Positions 53,261 to 62,758 of a stretch of DNA of 64,000 nt are shown in pieces. A program made the position numbers and the translations under genes. The stretch is from Sporomusa sp. KB1 (GTDB taxonomy: Bacteria > Bacillota > Negativicutes > Sporomusales > Sporomusaceae): positions 3,614,356 to 3,678,355 of the forward strand of contig NZ_VLKC01000002.1 of assembly GCF_007830295.1 (NCBI RefSeq). Reading direction: 5' to 3'. Positions within the stretch are counted from its first letter, which is position 1. Every line of letters starts with the position of its first letter. The notes under the pieces were generated by a model. It worked only from the letters and a program-made list of their open reading frames with translations, was not told the origin of the DNA and ran no database searches.

Positions 53261-56200
53261 ATGAGCAAAATTAGTATAAATATAAATGGCCGTGAGATAG
53301 TTGTGCCGGCAGGACAAACGATTCTGCAGGCCGCTGCTGAACATGGAATAGAAATACCGCATTTATGTCATGATGAAAGAATCCAGCCATATGGCGCATG
53401 TGGACTTTGTGTGGTAGAAGTGGAAGGAAGCCCTAAACTCGTCCGCTCTTGTGCAACTTCTGTGCAAAACGGTCAGGTTATTAGAACAGATACCAGCAGA
53501 ACAGTTGTAGCCCGGAAAACTGCATTGCAATTATTAGCCTCAGACCATCGGGGTGATTGCAGACCGCCTTGTATGCTGGCTTGTCCTGCGCAAACCGATT
53601 GCCAGGGTTATGTTGGTCTTATTGCTAATGGACAGTATGAAGAAGCATTAAAACTTATTAAAGATAAAATGCCGATTCCGGCCAGTATTGGAAAAATTTG
53701 TCCACATCCTTGTGAAACCGCTTGCCGGCGCGAATTGGTGGAAGAGCCAATTTCTATTGCTCAATTAAAGAGCTTTGTTGCGGAGGTTGACCTCAATGGA
53801 AACAAATATCAGCCGCCGATGAAGCCGGCGACTGGTAAAAAAGTCGCCGTTGTGGGTGCTGGTCCTGCTGGACTCACTGCTGCTTATTTTCTCGCGCGTG
53901 ATGGACATAAGGTTGTAATTTATGAAGCTATGCCTCATCCTGGCGGTATGCTGCGTTATGGTATTCCGCAATATAGGTTAGACAAAGCTTTGCTTGATGC
54001 TGAAGTCGCGCTGATGACGAAAATGGGCATAGAGATTATCTATAATACCAAAATTGGCGATGATGTTAGCCTGGATTATCTGCATGACAACTATGATGCC
54101 GTATTCCTGGGAATTGGCTCCTGGCAGAGTCAGGGACTGCGTTGCAAAGGTGAAGACATGGAAGGCGTTCTTGGCGGCATAGATTTTCTGCGGGAAGTCA
54201 CCATGAACAGCAATATTACCTTAGGCGGTAAAGTATTGGTAGTGGGCGGCGGTAACACCGCTATGGACGTGGCCCGTACTTCGAAGCGACTAGGTGCTGA
54301 AGAAGTAACCATTATCTACCGTAGAACTATTGATGAAATGCCGGCTGAAAAAATCGAAATTCATGAAGCCCAGGAAGAAGGCGTTAAATTCCAGTTGCTG
54401 GTGGCGCCAGTCGAAGTATTGGGTGAAAACGGTCAGGCCAAAGCCTTAAAATGTGAAATTATGCGGTTGGGTGAACCGGATGCTTCTGGCCGGAGAAAAC
54501 CTGAGCCTACTGGTGAAACTGTCGTATATGAAGCCGATAGAATCATTGCTGCAATCGGTCAAAAGACAGTGATCGGCAATATAAAAGATATAGCTACTGA
54601 TAAATCCGGCAATATTATTGTCAACGGCGGTGCATTTACTACTAACAGGGACAAAGTATTTGCTGGCGGCGACGCTGTCACCGGTCCGAAAATTGCTATT
54701 GATGCTATTGCCCAAGGTAGAAATGCTGCCCAAGTAATTGACAATTACCTTAACGGTTGCTTGGTGCCACATGCCGAGAGTCAATATTTCACTCAGAAGG
54801 ACATAACTGCAGCTGATTTGGCCGACAGAGCCAAGGCACCTAGGGCTAATCTGACAGTGGAAGACGCCGACGTAAGAAATAAGAGCTTCATGCAAGTCGC
54901 AAAAACCTTTACGGAAGAGGAAGCCCTGCGCGAAAGCAAGCGTTGTTTGGAATGCGGTTGCCGGGACTACTTTGAATGTCAGCTTATTAAATATATTCAG
55001 GATTATGACGTTAGTACGGAAAAAGACAGTAAGGTTGAATGCCACAAAACAACTGAATTTGATAATCATCCGTTCATCGAACGTAATCCGGACAAATGTG
55101 TATTATGCGGTTTGTGTGTCCGTGTTTGTGAAGAGGTTGTTGGTGCAACTGCCATTGGCCTGGTAGGCCGCGGTTTTGATTCAGTTATTATGCCGGAATT
55201 TAAAATGCCGCTGAGTGAGACAGCTTGTATATCCTGTGGCCAGTGTGTGGATGTCTGTCCGACTGGTGCCTGCATGGAAAAACAAGTCAGCTATAAGCAA
55301 ATACCGGCCAATATGGACAGCATGGCCTCGGTTTGCGGCTACTGCGGCGTAGGCTGCAACGTTAATGTAGAATATAAAGGTGACGTTGTATTCCGTGTTA
55401 CTCCAGACAAGGTTAACGACGATGGCTGGTTGTGCCAGCGAGGTAAATTCGGTCTTGGCCATGTTAATGACAAAGCCCGGCTGACAGCACCGGTTATCAA
55501 ACGCAACGGGCAGTTTGTCAAAGTAGACTGGAACGAAGCCAATTTGGAAGTGGTTAAACGTCTGCAGGCTGTTGTTGCTGCTTATGGTAAAGACAGTGTT
55601 GGCGTTGTCGTATCTCCCCGGCTAACCAATGAAGAGTTGTTTTTGGCTGGAAAGCTGGCTGATGCCGTGAAATCAACCATTAAGACTTCATACAGTGTCG
55701 ATGGAGGCAGCGGTCTAGGTTCTGTATTGGGATATGATGCTTCCACAAATAGTTATGCTGAACTTGATAATAGCGACTTTGTGTTAACTTTAGGCAATGT
55801 TAAAGAAAACCATCCGGTACTGGATTTCAAAATCAGACTGTCTGGTGTTAATAGCATAGCTTGGCCTCAATCACTGGCAAATACTGCAGATATGAAGGTA
55901 TTCCTTAAGGCGCTGCTGAACTTAGGTGTGGATGAGAACAAAGTAGCTGAAAAAACCGAAGGTTTCGCCGAACTCAAAGCATCATTGGCTGATGTTACGG
56001 TCAGTGAAGAGGTACAAGCTCTGGCCCAGAAATATGCGAAAGCAGCAAAACCACTCATTGTAATTGATGAGGACACTGTCAGTGCAGAAGCGGTAAAACT
56101 AATGGCTTATGCGGCAGTGTTAACTGGTAAAATTGGTGCTGCATATCGTGGAATTATACTTGTCAGAACCAAAAATAATACTCAGGGTGCAGTTGACATG

Positions 56201-56779
56201 GGCTTTGTGACGCCAGTCAGCGCTGTTGCTCAGGGTATTGAAAGCGGTAAAATTAAGGCGTTGGTGGTTATTGGCGAGGATCCGGCCGCTTATCCACAAG
56301 AATCTGCCTTATTGCAAAAACTTTCCTTCCTGGTTGTTTATGATATGTTCATGACCAAGACGGCAACTGCCGCTGATATGGTTGTCCCACTGGTAAGCAG
56401 TGCGGAAGTCAATGGCACCTACACCCGGAGCGACCGTCGAATCCAGGCAGTACGTGCGGCAATTCAACCTAAAACGGGTAAAGCAACACTGCAAATATTA
56501 ATTGAAACTTTAAATAGCTTAGGAATTAAATATGAAAATATTGCTGATGTCAGAGCAGCAATTGCCAGTGAAGTTCCCAATTATGCCGGCATGGATGTTG
56601 CTGACTTTGGGAATATGGTTTACTGGCCGAACAATAAAAATGTTTTGTATACTGATGGTTTTGCAACTGAGGGGCAAAAGGCAATTTTTGCCGCAACTGG
56701 TGATGTTCCAGTATTCGTAGAAAAGAAAAAATATGATTCTGTGGAAATGTATTTTGCAAATGGTAAGCAGAGTTTGTAG
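53261..56779 (+). CDS. stnC: Stn transhydrogenase subunit C (NfnB/GltD-like fused to NuoG-like domain)
   Basis: A 1172-residue fusion. Order: N-terminal [2Fe-2S] (CHDERIQPYGACGLCVVEVE); a GltD-type [4Fe-4S] region with FAD/NAD(P) folds (GAGPAGLTAAYFLA at about 200, GGGNTAMDVART at about 330); Cys-rich ECGCRDYFEC; a two-cluster ferredoxin (CVLCGLCVRVCE, CISCGQCVDVCP); and from about 688 a molybdopterin-oxidoreductase-like domain starting CGYCGVGC. That last domain lacks the Cys or Sec that formate dehydrogenases have, so it is NuoG-like. It should supply the NADPH site of Stn. AAGGGAG precedes ATG 53261. Confidence 0.85.
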   Translation: MSKISININGREIVVPAGQTILQAAAEHGIEIPHLCHDERIQPYGACGLCVVEVEGSPKLVRSCATSVQNGQVIRTDTSRTVVARKTALQLLASDHRGDCRPPCMLACPAQTDCQGYVGLIANGQYEEALKLIKDKMPIPASIGKICPHPCETACRRELVEEPISIAQLKSFVAEVDLNGNKYQPPMKPATGKKVAVVGAGPAGLTAAYFLARDGHKVVIYEAMPHPGGMLRYGIPQYRLDKALLDAEVALMTKMGIEIIYNTKIGDDVSLDYLHDNYDAVFLGIGSWQSQGLRCKGEDMEGVLGGIDFLREVTMNSNITLGGKVLVVGGGNTAMDVARTSKRLGAEEVTIIYRRTIDEMPAEKIEIHEAQEEGVKFQLLVAPVEVLGENGQAKALKCEIMRLGEPDASGRRKPEPTGETVVYEADRIIAAIGQKTVIGNIKDIATDKSGNIIVNGGAFTTNRDKVFAGGDAVTGPKIAIDAIAQGRNAAQVIDNYLNGCLVPHAESQYFTQKDITAADLADRAKAPRANLTVEDADVRNKSFMQVAKTFTEEEALRESKRCLECGCRDYFECQLIKYIQDYDVSTEKDSKVECHKTTEFDNHPFIERNPDKCVLCGLCVRVCEEVVGATAIGLVGRGFDSVIMPEFKMPLSETACISCGQCVDVCPTGACMEKQVSYKQIPANMDSMASVCGYCGVGCNVNVEYKGDVVFRVTPDKVNDDGWLCQRGKFGLGHVNDKARLTAPVIKRNGQFVKVDWNEANLEVVKRLQAVVAAYGKDSVGVVVSPRLTNEELFLAGKLADAVKSTIKTSYSVDGGSGLGSVLGYDASTNSYAELDNSDFVLTLGNVKENHPVLDFKIRLSGVNSIAWPQSLANTADMKVFLKALLNLGVDENKVAEKTEGFAELKASLADVTVSEEVQALAQKYAKAAKPLIVIDEDTVSAEAVKLMAYAAVLTGKIGAAYRGIILVRTKNNTQGAVDMGFVTPVSAVAQGIESGKIKALVVIGEDPAAYPQESALLQKLSFLVVYDMFMTKTATAADMVVPLVSSAEVNGTYTRSDRRIQAVRAAIQPKTGKATLQILIETLNSLGIKYENIADVRAAIASEVPNYAGMDVADFGNMVYWPNNKNVLYTDGFATEGQKAIFAATGDVPVFVEKKKYDSVEMYFANGKQSL

Positions 56780-56796
56780 TTCTGCTAATTCAAACA

Positions 56797-56828
56797 GAAA
56801 TGGGTCAGGGTTCGCCCTGGCCCATTTC
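56797..56828 (+). terminator. Terminator at the end of the autotrophy island
   Basis: 14-bp arms (56797-56810 and 56815-56828) with one G-T wobble and a TTCG loop. The T-rich tail is short. Confidence 0.75.
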
Positions 56829-56889
56829 ATTATGTAGATAGTAATATTAGTAGTAATTCTGGTATAATAATGCCGAGGAGGAATGAAAG

Positions 56890-57495
56890 ATGATACTAAT
56901 GATCGACAACTATGATTCTTTTGTCTACAACCTCGTTCAATACCTTGGCGAACTGGGAGAGGATGTTCGGGTTTTTCGTAATGACAAAGTGACTATTCCT
57001 CAGATCGAAGAGTTGTCGCCAGACCATATTATTATTTCACCTGGCCCTTGTACACCGAATGAGGCTGGAGTGAGTCTTGAACTTATTGATTATTTTAAGG
57101 GTAAAATTCCGATTCTTGGTGTATGTCTTGGTCATCAGGCTATTGGACAGGCGTTTGGTGGTGATGTAATTCGTGCGCCGCGATTGATGCACGGTAAAAC
57201 CTCGCTTATCCATCATGATGGCAAAGGCGTTTTTAGCGGTTTAAAAAGTCCGCTGACAGCTACTCGTTATCATTCGCTAATTGTAAAAAGGGAGTCTCTG
57301 CCTAATTGCTTAGCTATTACTGCAGAGACCGAATTAGGCGAAATTATGGGTATTCGTCATATAAAGTATGCGGTTGAAGGCGTACAATTTCATCCGGAGT
57401 CTATTCTTACCGAAGATGGACATGCTATGTTAGTTAACTTCCTCGCTTCAAATCCAAACTGGACATGCAAGAGAAAGGGGCCAGCCGGTACATGA
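56890..57495 (+). CDS. pabA: Aminodeoxychorismate/anthranilate synthase glutaminase subunit
   Basis: A 201-residue class I glutamine amidotransferase. The nucleophile Cys is in [11 protein letters not shown], the oxyanion strand is [12 protein letters not shown], and the His/Glu pair is in [10 protein letters not shown]. It supplies ammonia to PabB. The stop overlaps the pabB start (ATGA). It can in principle serve tryptophan synthesis too, but its partner has the PabB-type motif and pabC follows. Confidence 0.92.
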   Translation: MILMIDNYDSFVYNLVQYLGELGEDVRVFRNDKVTIPQIEELSPDHIIISPGPCTPNEAGVSLELIDYFKGKIPILGVCLGHQAIGQAFGGDVIRAPRLMHGKTSLIHHDGKGVFSGLKSPLTATRYHSLIVKRESLPNCLAITAETELGEIMGIRHIKYAVEGVQFHPESILTEDGHAMLVNFLASNPNWTCKRKGPAGT

Positions 57496-58898
57496 AACCG
57501 ACACCGATTATTCGTGAGATAACGATTACCTTATCGCCTGCTGAGGTATTTGCGCTGTTTGCCCAGCAGCCCTATAGTGTATTTTTAGACAGCGGCAAGG
57601 ACATTTATGGTATGGGGCGCTATTCCTTTATTGCCTATGACCCATTTCTTATATTCTCAAGTAAAGGACAGACAATACATATTGAGGAAAAGGATGGCCG
57701 CCGCACTTTTGAGGGTAATCCTTTTGCTGAGTTAAAGCGGCTGCTTGCAATATATAAAACCCAAAAAGTTTCCGGGTTACCACCTTTAACAGGTGGAATT
57801 ATCGGCTATTTTGGCTACGATATGGGATATTTACTGGAAACTATTCCAGATTTTAGTATAGATGACTTAAATAATCCTGATTGTATGTTAGGCTTTTATG
57901 ATACTGTTCTGATTTTTGACCACCATGCTAACAAGGCTTATGTTGCCGCCAATGGTTTGCCGGAACAGGATGAACTGCTCCGGCAGCAGCGGGCTGAGCG
58001 TCGTATTGAAGAGTTAACGGCGCTAGTTGCTCAGGCTAAACCTTTACCTGTGCCAGAGCCGCAAGTGCCTGAGGGTGATTATCAATCTAACTTTACCCGT
58101 GAGGGCCACTGTGCAATGGTACAAAAAGGCATCGACTATATTGCCGCTGGCGATATTTTTCAAGTTAACCTGACCCAGCGCTTCAAGGCCAAGGTAACGG
58201 TTCCGCCCTATGAGTTATACCGGTATTTGCGACATATTAACCCGGCACCCTTTGCTTCCTATTTGAATTTTGGCGAAGTAATTGTGGCCAGTTCTTCGCC
58301 GGAACGCTATTTGTTAGTTAATGGTAACAGGGTAGAGACCAGGCCAATAAAAGGTACAAGACCGCGCGGCAAAAATCCTGAGGCTGACCGTTTGTTACGC
58401 GAAGAACTGGCTGCCAGTGAGAAAGATCGGGCCGAGTTGGTTATGATTATCGACCTTGAGCGTAATGATTTGGGGAGAGTATGTGAATTTGGCAGTGTCC
58501 GTGTGCCTGATTTAATCAGGCTGGAAGAGTATGCGACAGTATTTCATTTGGTGTCAACAGTAGTCGGCAAACTATCTGAAGGCAAAGATATTATTGATTT
58601 ACTTATGGCCTCTTTCCCCGGAGGTTCCATTACCGGCGCACCCAAAGTACGCGCTATGGAAATTATTGATGAGCTTGAGACAGTACGTCGCAGCATTTAT
58701 ACTGGTTCAATCGGTTATATTGATTTTAACGGCGATGCGGATTTAAATATTGTTATTCGGACTTTTGTTATTAAAGATGAGTATGCGTACTATCAGGTAG
58801 GTGGCGGCATAATAGCCGATTCTATACCAGAACTTGAGTATGAAGAAAGTTTGGATAAGGCACGGGCACTTATGCGGTCATTAGGTTATCAGGTCTAA
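57492..58898 (+). CDS. pabB: Aminodeoxychorismate synthase component I
   Basis: About 468 residues of the chorismate-binding family. The motif [13 protein letters not shown] carries the PIKGT form with Lys that marks PabB rather than the PIAGT of TrpE. The C-terminal active-site strands ([29 protein letters not shown]) are intact. ATG 57492 is chosen over the in-frame ATG at 57465 because it couples to pabA. It makes aminodeoxychorismate for folate, needed in quantity by the methyl branch. Confidence 0.93.
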   Translation: MKPTPIIREITITLSPAEVFALFAQQPYSVFLDSGKDIYGMGRYSFIAYDPFLIFSSKGQTIHIEEKDGRRTFEGNPFAELKRLLAIYKTQKVSGLPPLTGGIIGYFGYDMGYLLETIPDFSIDDLNNPDCMLGFYDTVLIFDHHANKAYVAANGLPEQDELLRQQRAERRIEELTALVAQAKPLPVPEPQVPEGDYQSNFTREGHCAMVQKGIDYIAAGDIFQVNLTQRFKAKVTVPPYELYRYLRHINPAPFASYLNFGEVIVASSSPERYLLVNGNRVETRPIKGTRPRGKNPEADRLLREELAASEKDRAELVMIIDLERNDLGRVCEFGSVRVPDLIRLEEYATVFHLVSTVVGKLSEGKDIIDLLMASFPGGSITGAPKVRAMEIIDELETVRRSIYTGSIGYIDFNGDADLNIVIRTFVIKDEYAYYQVGGGIIADSIPELEYEESLDKARALMRSLGYQV

Positions 58899-58918
58899 TA
58901 GGAAAGGCGGCTGATAGA

Positions 58919-59767
58919 ATGATTATTTATTTTAATGGTCGGCTTATTTCAGCCGATGAATTTGTTGTTTCTCCCCTAGACCATGCGTTTCTTTATGGAC
59001 ATGGTTTATTTGAAACTATGCGCGTCTATAATGGCAGAGTGTTTAGATTAGATGAACATTTAGATCGCCTGAAAAATGCCGCAGATTACTTACGGTGGCC
59101 TACACTTCCTTCGCATGCTGAACTCAAGGCGGCTATTACGAGCGTGCTAAACGAAAATCAGCTAATAGATGCTTCAGTACGTCTGACTGTATCAAGAGGA
59201 AGCGGGAACCCGCGGCCTGACCCTGGTAGATGCGGTCAACCGGCAATAATTTTGTTTGCCTTGCCACTGCCGGCGCCGCTGCCGCCAGAGGGTTGGAGCA
59301 TAGCTACGGCTACGCTACAGCGCAACTTATCTTCGCCACTAGTAGGGATAAAGTCAGCTAACTATCTTGACAATATTCTGGCTAAAAATGAGGCCAAAGC
59401 GCGGGGGGCTCAGGAAGCCCTTATGCTCAATACAGCCGGTTTCGTAGCCGAAGGTTCAATGAGTAATCTGTTTTTTGTTACAGCAGGCAGGTTGATTACA
59501 CCAGATGAAAATAGTGGGATCTTACCTGGCATTACCCGGAATTGTATTATTGAATTGGCACAGGCTTCAGGAATGCCTGTAGAAGTAAGACCAGTTAAAC
59601 CTGAAGAGCTAACTGAGGCTGATGAAATATTTTTAACAAGTTCTGTTATGGAAGTGATTCCGGTAAAAATGCTTGACGGCCGTCCAATTGGCAGACAGCA
59701 AATAGTGCCTGGCTGCTTTACGGCTAGGTTAAAAGAATTGTACCGGGAATGTACCCAAAAGGAGTGA
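58919..59767 (+). CDS. pabC: Aminodeoxychorismate lyase (class IV aminotransferase fold)
   Basis: A 282-residue PLP enzyme. The Lys-bearing segment IKSANYLDNILAKNEAKARG, YGHGLFETMRVYNG near the N-terminus and the EGSMSNLFFV segment are present. Position after pabB indicates release of p-aminobenzoate; a D-amino acid or branched-chain aminotransferase role is the alternative for this fold. GGAAAGG precedes ATG. Confidence 0.88.
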   Translation: MIIYFNGRLISADEFVVSPLDHAFLYGHGLFETMRVYNGRVFRLDEHLDRLKNAADYLRWPTLPSHAELKAAITSVLNENQLIDASVRLTVSRGSGNPRPDPGRCGQPAIILFALPLPAPLPPEGWSIATATLQRNLSSPLVGIKSANYLDNILAKNEAKARGAQEALMLNTAGFVAEGSMSNLFFVTAGRLITPDENSGILPGITRNCIIELAQASGMPVEVRPVKPEELTEADEIFLTSSVMEVIPVKMLDGRPIGRQQIVPGCFTARLKELYRECTQKE

Positions 59768-59771
59768 GATC

Positions 59772-60569
59772 ATGGATGCACTCAAAGGAACGAGTAATTA
59801 TCCAGTTATTAAAATTCGTGGACAGGAGATTGTCAAGATAGAGGAACCGGTTGTCGAGGAAATACCGCTTACGATCTATTTGAATGACAAGGAACTTGTT
59901 ACCATGTTAGCTGCCGCTGGTGAGGAAAATTATTTGGTGATAGGTTTTTTGGCTACAGAGGGTATTATCCAGACGGTTGATGATATCAAAACTCTTGCTA
60001 TTGATACAGGTAAAGGTGTCATACATGTTACCACAACTTCAGGTCAGATTGCCGCCGAAAAGATGTTTTTGAAACGATATCTGACTGCTTGCTGTGGTAA
60101 GGGGCGCAGTGCCTTTTATTTTGTGAATGATATTTTGACAGCTAAGACAGTGGCGACAGATTTAACAATTACACCCGGCGAGGCTATGCACTATTCCAAA
60201 TTATTAGAGGCAGCGTCGGAAACCTTTCGCCTCACCGGCGGTGTGCATGGGGGTGCGTTGGCCGCTGCTGGAGAGTTGATTTGTTGGAGTCAAGATATTG
60301 GGCGGCACAATGTATTTGACAAGTTGTATGGTCGTTGTCTACTGGAAGGAATTAGTACTCGGGATAAAGTGTTGGTTTTTTCCGGACGGGTATCCTCGGA
60401 GATATTGCTCAAAGTCAGTAAAATGAATATCTCGGTCCTTATTGCTCGCTCAGCCCCTACTACGTTGGCCCTTGATATGGCTGAAGAACTTGGTGTAACG
60501 GTTATTGGCTTTGCGCGGGGTGAACATTTAAACATATATAGCCATCCAGAACGAGTCAGAGGAATCTAG
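59772..60569 (+). CDS. fdhD: Formate dehydrogenase accessory sulfurtransferase FdhD
   Basis: A 265-residue protein. The active loop has paired Cys in LTACCGKGRSAF at about 114-125, followed by LTGGVHGGALA and QDIGRHNVFDKLYG, all typical of FdhD. It transfers sulfur to the Mo-bis-MGD cofactor of formate dehydrogenase. It lies 4 nt after pabC. The Mo-cofactor genes and a formate dehydrogenase gene follow. Confidence 0.94.
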   Translation: MDALKGTSNYPVIKIRGQEIVKIEEPVVEEIPLTIYLNDKELVTMLAAAGEENYLVIGFLATEGIIQTVDDIKTLAIDTGKGVIHVTTTSGQIAAEKMFLKRYLTACCGKGRSAFYFVNDILTAKTVATDLTITPGEAMHYSKLLEAASETFRLTGGVHGGALAAAGELICWSQDIGRHNVFDKLYGRCLLEGISTRDKVLVFSGRVSSEILLKVSKMNISVLIARSAPTTLALDMAEELGVTVIGFARGEHLNIYSHPERVRGI

Positions 60570-60625
60570 CAGGTTAATCCGAGACTACTTGCAGGCGACA
60601 GAGTAAGTAACAGGATTTTGCGGAA

Positions 60626-60712
60626 ATGGGCAGACTCTGTATCGACTGTAAAGAATGTTCCTATTCCGTGTTACGCGTTTGGAAAATAAAAATAAAGGAG
60701 GAAATAATCTAG
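60626..60712 (+). CDS. Possible 28-residue Cys-rich leader ORF before moeA
   Basis: ATG 60626 opens a short frame with CIDCKEC (CxxCxxC) near its N-terminus. Its TAG at 60710-60712 overlaps the GTG start of moeA by one base (TAGTG). The moeA ribosome site lies inside it. No strong ribosome site precedes it. It may be a real coupled peptide, a remnant, or chance. Confidence 0.25.
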   Translation: MGRLCIDCKECSYSVLRVWKIKIKEEII

Positions 60713-61926
60713 TGTCAGTAAAACTGGAAATTGCTCAGGAAATTTTGTTAAATTTAGTAACAGTAATGCCTAAGGAACGAGTGGCATTACACGAGTGCTG
60801 GCAACGTATCTTAGGAGAAACAGTAACCTCTGACATGGACTTTCCACCATTTAATCGTTCGCCGCTTGATGGCTATGCTATGATTGCCGAGGAAGTGACT
60901 ACTGCAACTCCTGAAAATCCAGTAATGCTCAAGCAAATTGACTATATTCCGGCAGGCGGAAACCCTAGTAAAACTATTAGCGCCGGAACAACCAGCCGCA
61001 TCATGACAGGTGCGCCTATACCGCTTGGAGCTACCGGCGTAATTCGTTTAGAGGACACGCTTGTAAATGGCGATAGTGTCAGCATTTTGGATGGCAGAGG
61101 CGCAGAAAAAAATATATGTTTGCAGGGAGATGAAATATTTCAGGGGGAAGAGGTTGTTGCCCAGGGGACGATCATAAATGCCGGGGTAATGGGGATGTTA
61201 GCCGTCCTCGGTAAAAGCCAGCCTTATGTTTTTCGTAAACCACGAGTAGCACTTATTGCCACAGGTAGTGAGATTATACCTATTGATTTTCCCCTCGCAC
61301 CAGGTAAAATTCGTAACTCAAATAGTTATATGCTTTGTGCGCAAGTAGCTGAAGCAGGTGGACAGGCAGTATTCTTAGGTAACGCTTCTGACAATATTGA
61401 TGAAATTGCGCATTTATTAGAAAGTGCCTCCGACTGTGACGTATTCATAACTACCGGTGGTGCTTCGGTAGGCGATTATGATCTTATTGGTGAAGTATAC
61501 AAAAAATTAGGCGTTACCTTACTATTTGACAGAGTGAGTATGAAACCTGGAATGCCTGTATTAGCCGGGGTTCGCAATGGAAAACTCTTTTTGGGCTTAT
61601 CAGGTAACCCGGCAGCAGCAGCAATTTCTTTTGAACAATTGGGGCGGCCCATGCTTATGAAAATGGCGGGGCGTAAGGTGTGGTGGCGACCGAGAATTAA
61701 GGGCATATTGGCTTCTCCTTTTAAGAAAAAGACAGGTGACAAACGTTTTGTCTGGGCACGGTGCTGGCAGGCTGATACAGATATTTTAGTTGAACCATCA
61801 CGTGCCCAGGGCAATGGTATGTTAAAATCGGCTATGGCCGCCAATGCACTGATTGTTATTCCGGAGAATTCGCCGCCGCTAAAGGTAGGTACTGAGGTAG
61901 AGATTATCTTACTGGCAGATGCTTAA
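60712..61926 (+). CDS. moeA: Molybdopterin molybdotransferase MoeA
   Basis: About 404 residues. It has the family segments FPPFNRSPLDGYAM, TSRIMTGAPIPLGAT, the MoCF-domain motif TTGGASVGDYD and GLSGNPAAAAISFE. It inserts molybdate (or tungstate) into adenylylated molybdopterin. GTG 60712 behind AAAGGAGGAAA is preferred over the frame opening at 60655, which contains that site. Confidence 0.92.
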   Translation: MSVKLEIAQEILLNLVTVMPKERVALHECWQRILGETVTSDMDFPPFNRSPLDGYAMIAEEVTTATPENPVMLKQIDYIPAGGNPSKTISAGTTSRIMTGAPIPLGATGVIRLEDTLVNGDSVSILDGRGAEKNICLQGDEIFQGEEVVAQGTIINAGVMGMLAVLGKSQPYVFRKPRVALIATGSEIIPIDFPLAPGKIRNSNSYMLCAQVAEAGGQAVFLGNASDNIDEIAHLLESASDCDVFITTGGASVGDYDLIGEVYKKLGVTLLFDRVSMKPGMPVLAGVRNGKLFLGLSGNPAAAAISFEQLGRPMLMKMAGRKVWWRPRIKGILASPFKKKTGDKRFVWARCWQADTDILVEPSRAQGNGMLKSAMAANALIVIPENSPPLKVGTEVEIILLADA

Positions 61927-62042
61927 AGTAAAGAGAATATTTTCATAGAAAAAGAAAAAGCCGCCTAAAATTATTCATTCTAAGCAGTTTTAGAGCCATA
62001 TTCCCGGCAGCCCTTGCATTTATCTAGCACACGAGTTAAGAC

Positions 62043-62537
62043 TTATCTATTTTTTTGTAAGAGTTCTTTTTCCAAAAAATCAGCCATAGGAGCAGGATCA
62101 TTTACCGAAAAATGAGGAATATCATCATAGATAGTTGTATCAGAAGCGATTGCCAGTAATTCTTCTTTTGAGCATAGCGGGCTTTCACAGGCTTCTTTGC
62201 GAAATACCTCAATCCGGAGCTTACTTTCTCGCTTGTAGCCTTCTGTAAAGATAATATCAACCCCATTAATATGGGCGGCTACTTCTTCAAGCAGTAATTC
62301 TTTGGTTACTTTTTTTATCATTGCCATTTTTTCTGGTGAGGAGATGCAAACAATATCGGCACCTGCTTGCGCATGACGCCAGGTATCTTTACCAGGCTTG
62401 TCAATGTCAAAGCCATGAACATCATGCTTTATGGTAGCAACCTTGTAGCCTCGCAGTTTTATTTCCCGAATTAATTTTTCCAAATAGGTAGTTTTACCAC
62501 AGTCTGAGCGTCCCACAATTGATATTACTGGAATCAT
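62043..62537 (-). CDS. mobB: Molybdopterin-guanine dinucleotide biosynthesis protein MobB
   Basis: A 164-residue P-loop GTPase. Walker A is GRSDCGKTTYLEKL near the N-terminus; KHDVHGFDIDKPGKDTWRHAQAGAD and FTEGYKRE follow. It helps MobA form the guanine dinucleotide cofactor needed by formate dehydrogenase. It is on the minus strand with its own promoter, converging on moeA with a 116-nt gap that contains no clear terminator. Confidence 0.92.
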   Translation of the reverse strand: MIPVISIVGRSDCGKTTYLEKLIREIKLRGYKVATIKHDVHGFDIDKPGKDTWRHAQAGADIVCISSPEKMAMIKKVTKELLLEEVAAHINGVDIIFTEGYKRESKLRIEVFRKEACESPLCSKEELLAIASDTTIYDDIPHFSVNDPAPMADFLEKELLQKNR

Positions 62538-62583
62538 TGCAATAATTACCTCTTTTCTTTATCTAATGGCTTATACAAATTCC

Positions 62584-62613
62584 ATTATAAATGCAGGATA
62601 AACTTCAGTGCAA
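62584..62613 (-). promoter_or_regulatory. Candidate mobB promoter
   Basis: On the minus strand TTGCAC (62608-62613), an 18-nt spacer and a perfect TATAAT (62584-62589), about 46 nt before the mobB ATG. Confidence 0.45.
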
Positions 62614-62707
62614 GTAGTTGTCAAAAAATAGTATACAAATGTTATCTGTGTGTTGAAGTAACCGCTGGATCGCAATGTGTGAAAAGGTGTCCCTTTGGGA
62701 TAAAAAA

Positions 62708-62737
62708 ATCTGTGGCACTTAGCTAAGTGCCACAGAT
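62708..62737 (-). terminator. Terminator of the formate dehydrogenase gene
   Basis: A perfect 30-bp palindrome. On the minus strand it is followed by a T7 run (complement of A at 62702-62708). It is 22 nt after the fdhA stop. Confidence 0.88.
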
Positions 62738-62758
62738 CTTATGTTTTATAGCTTCTAA

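Noticed and set aside
53261..56779. stnC as a formate dehydrogenase alpha subunit
   Set aside because: The catalytic Cys/Sec is missing, and the N-terminal half is NfnB/GltD-like with NuoE/NuoF-type partners.
57465..57495. Programmed frameshift or fusion between pabA and pabB
   Set aside because: The overlap is an ordinary ATGA coupling and both proteins are complete at family length.
60570..60711. Molybdenum-cofactor riboswitch before moeA
   Set aside because: Only one short stem (CAGAGT/ACTCTG) was found; the conserved elements of that RNA are not present.
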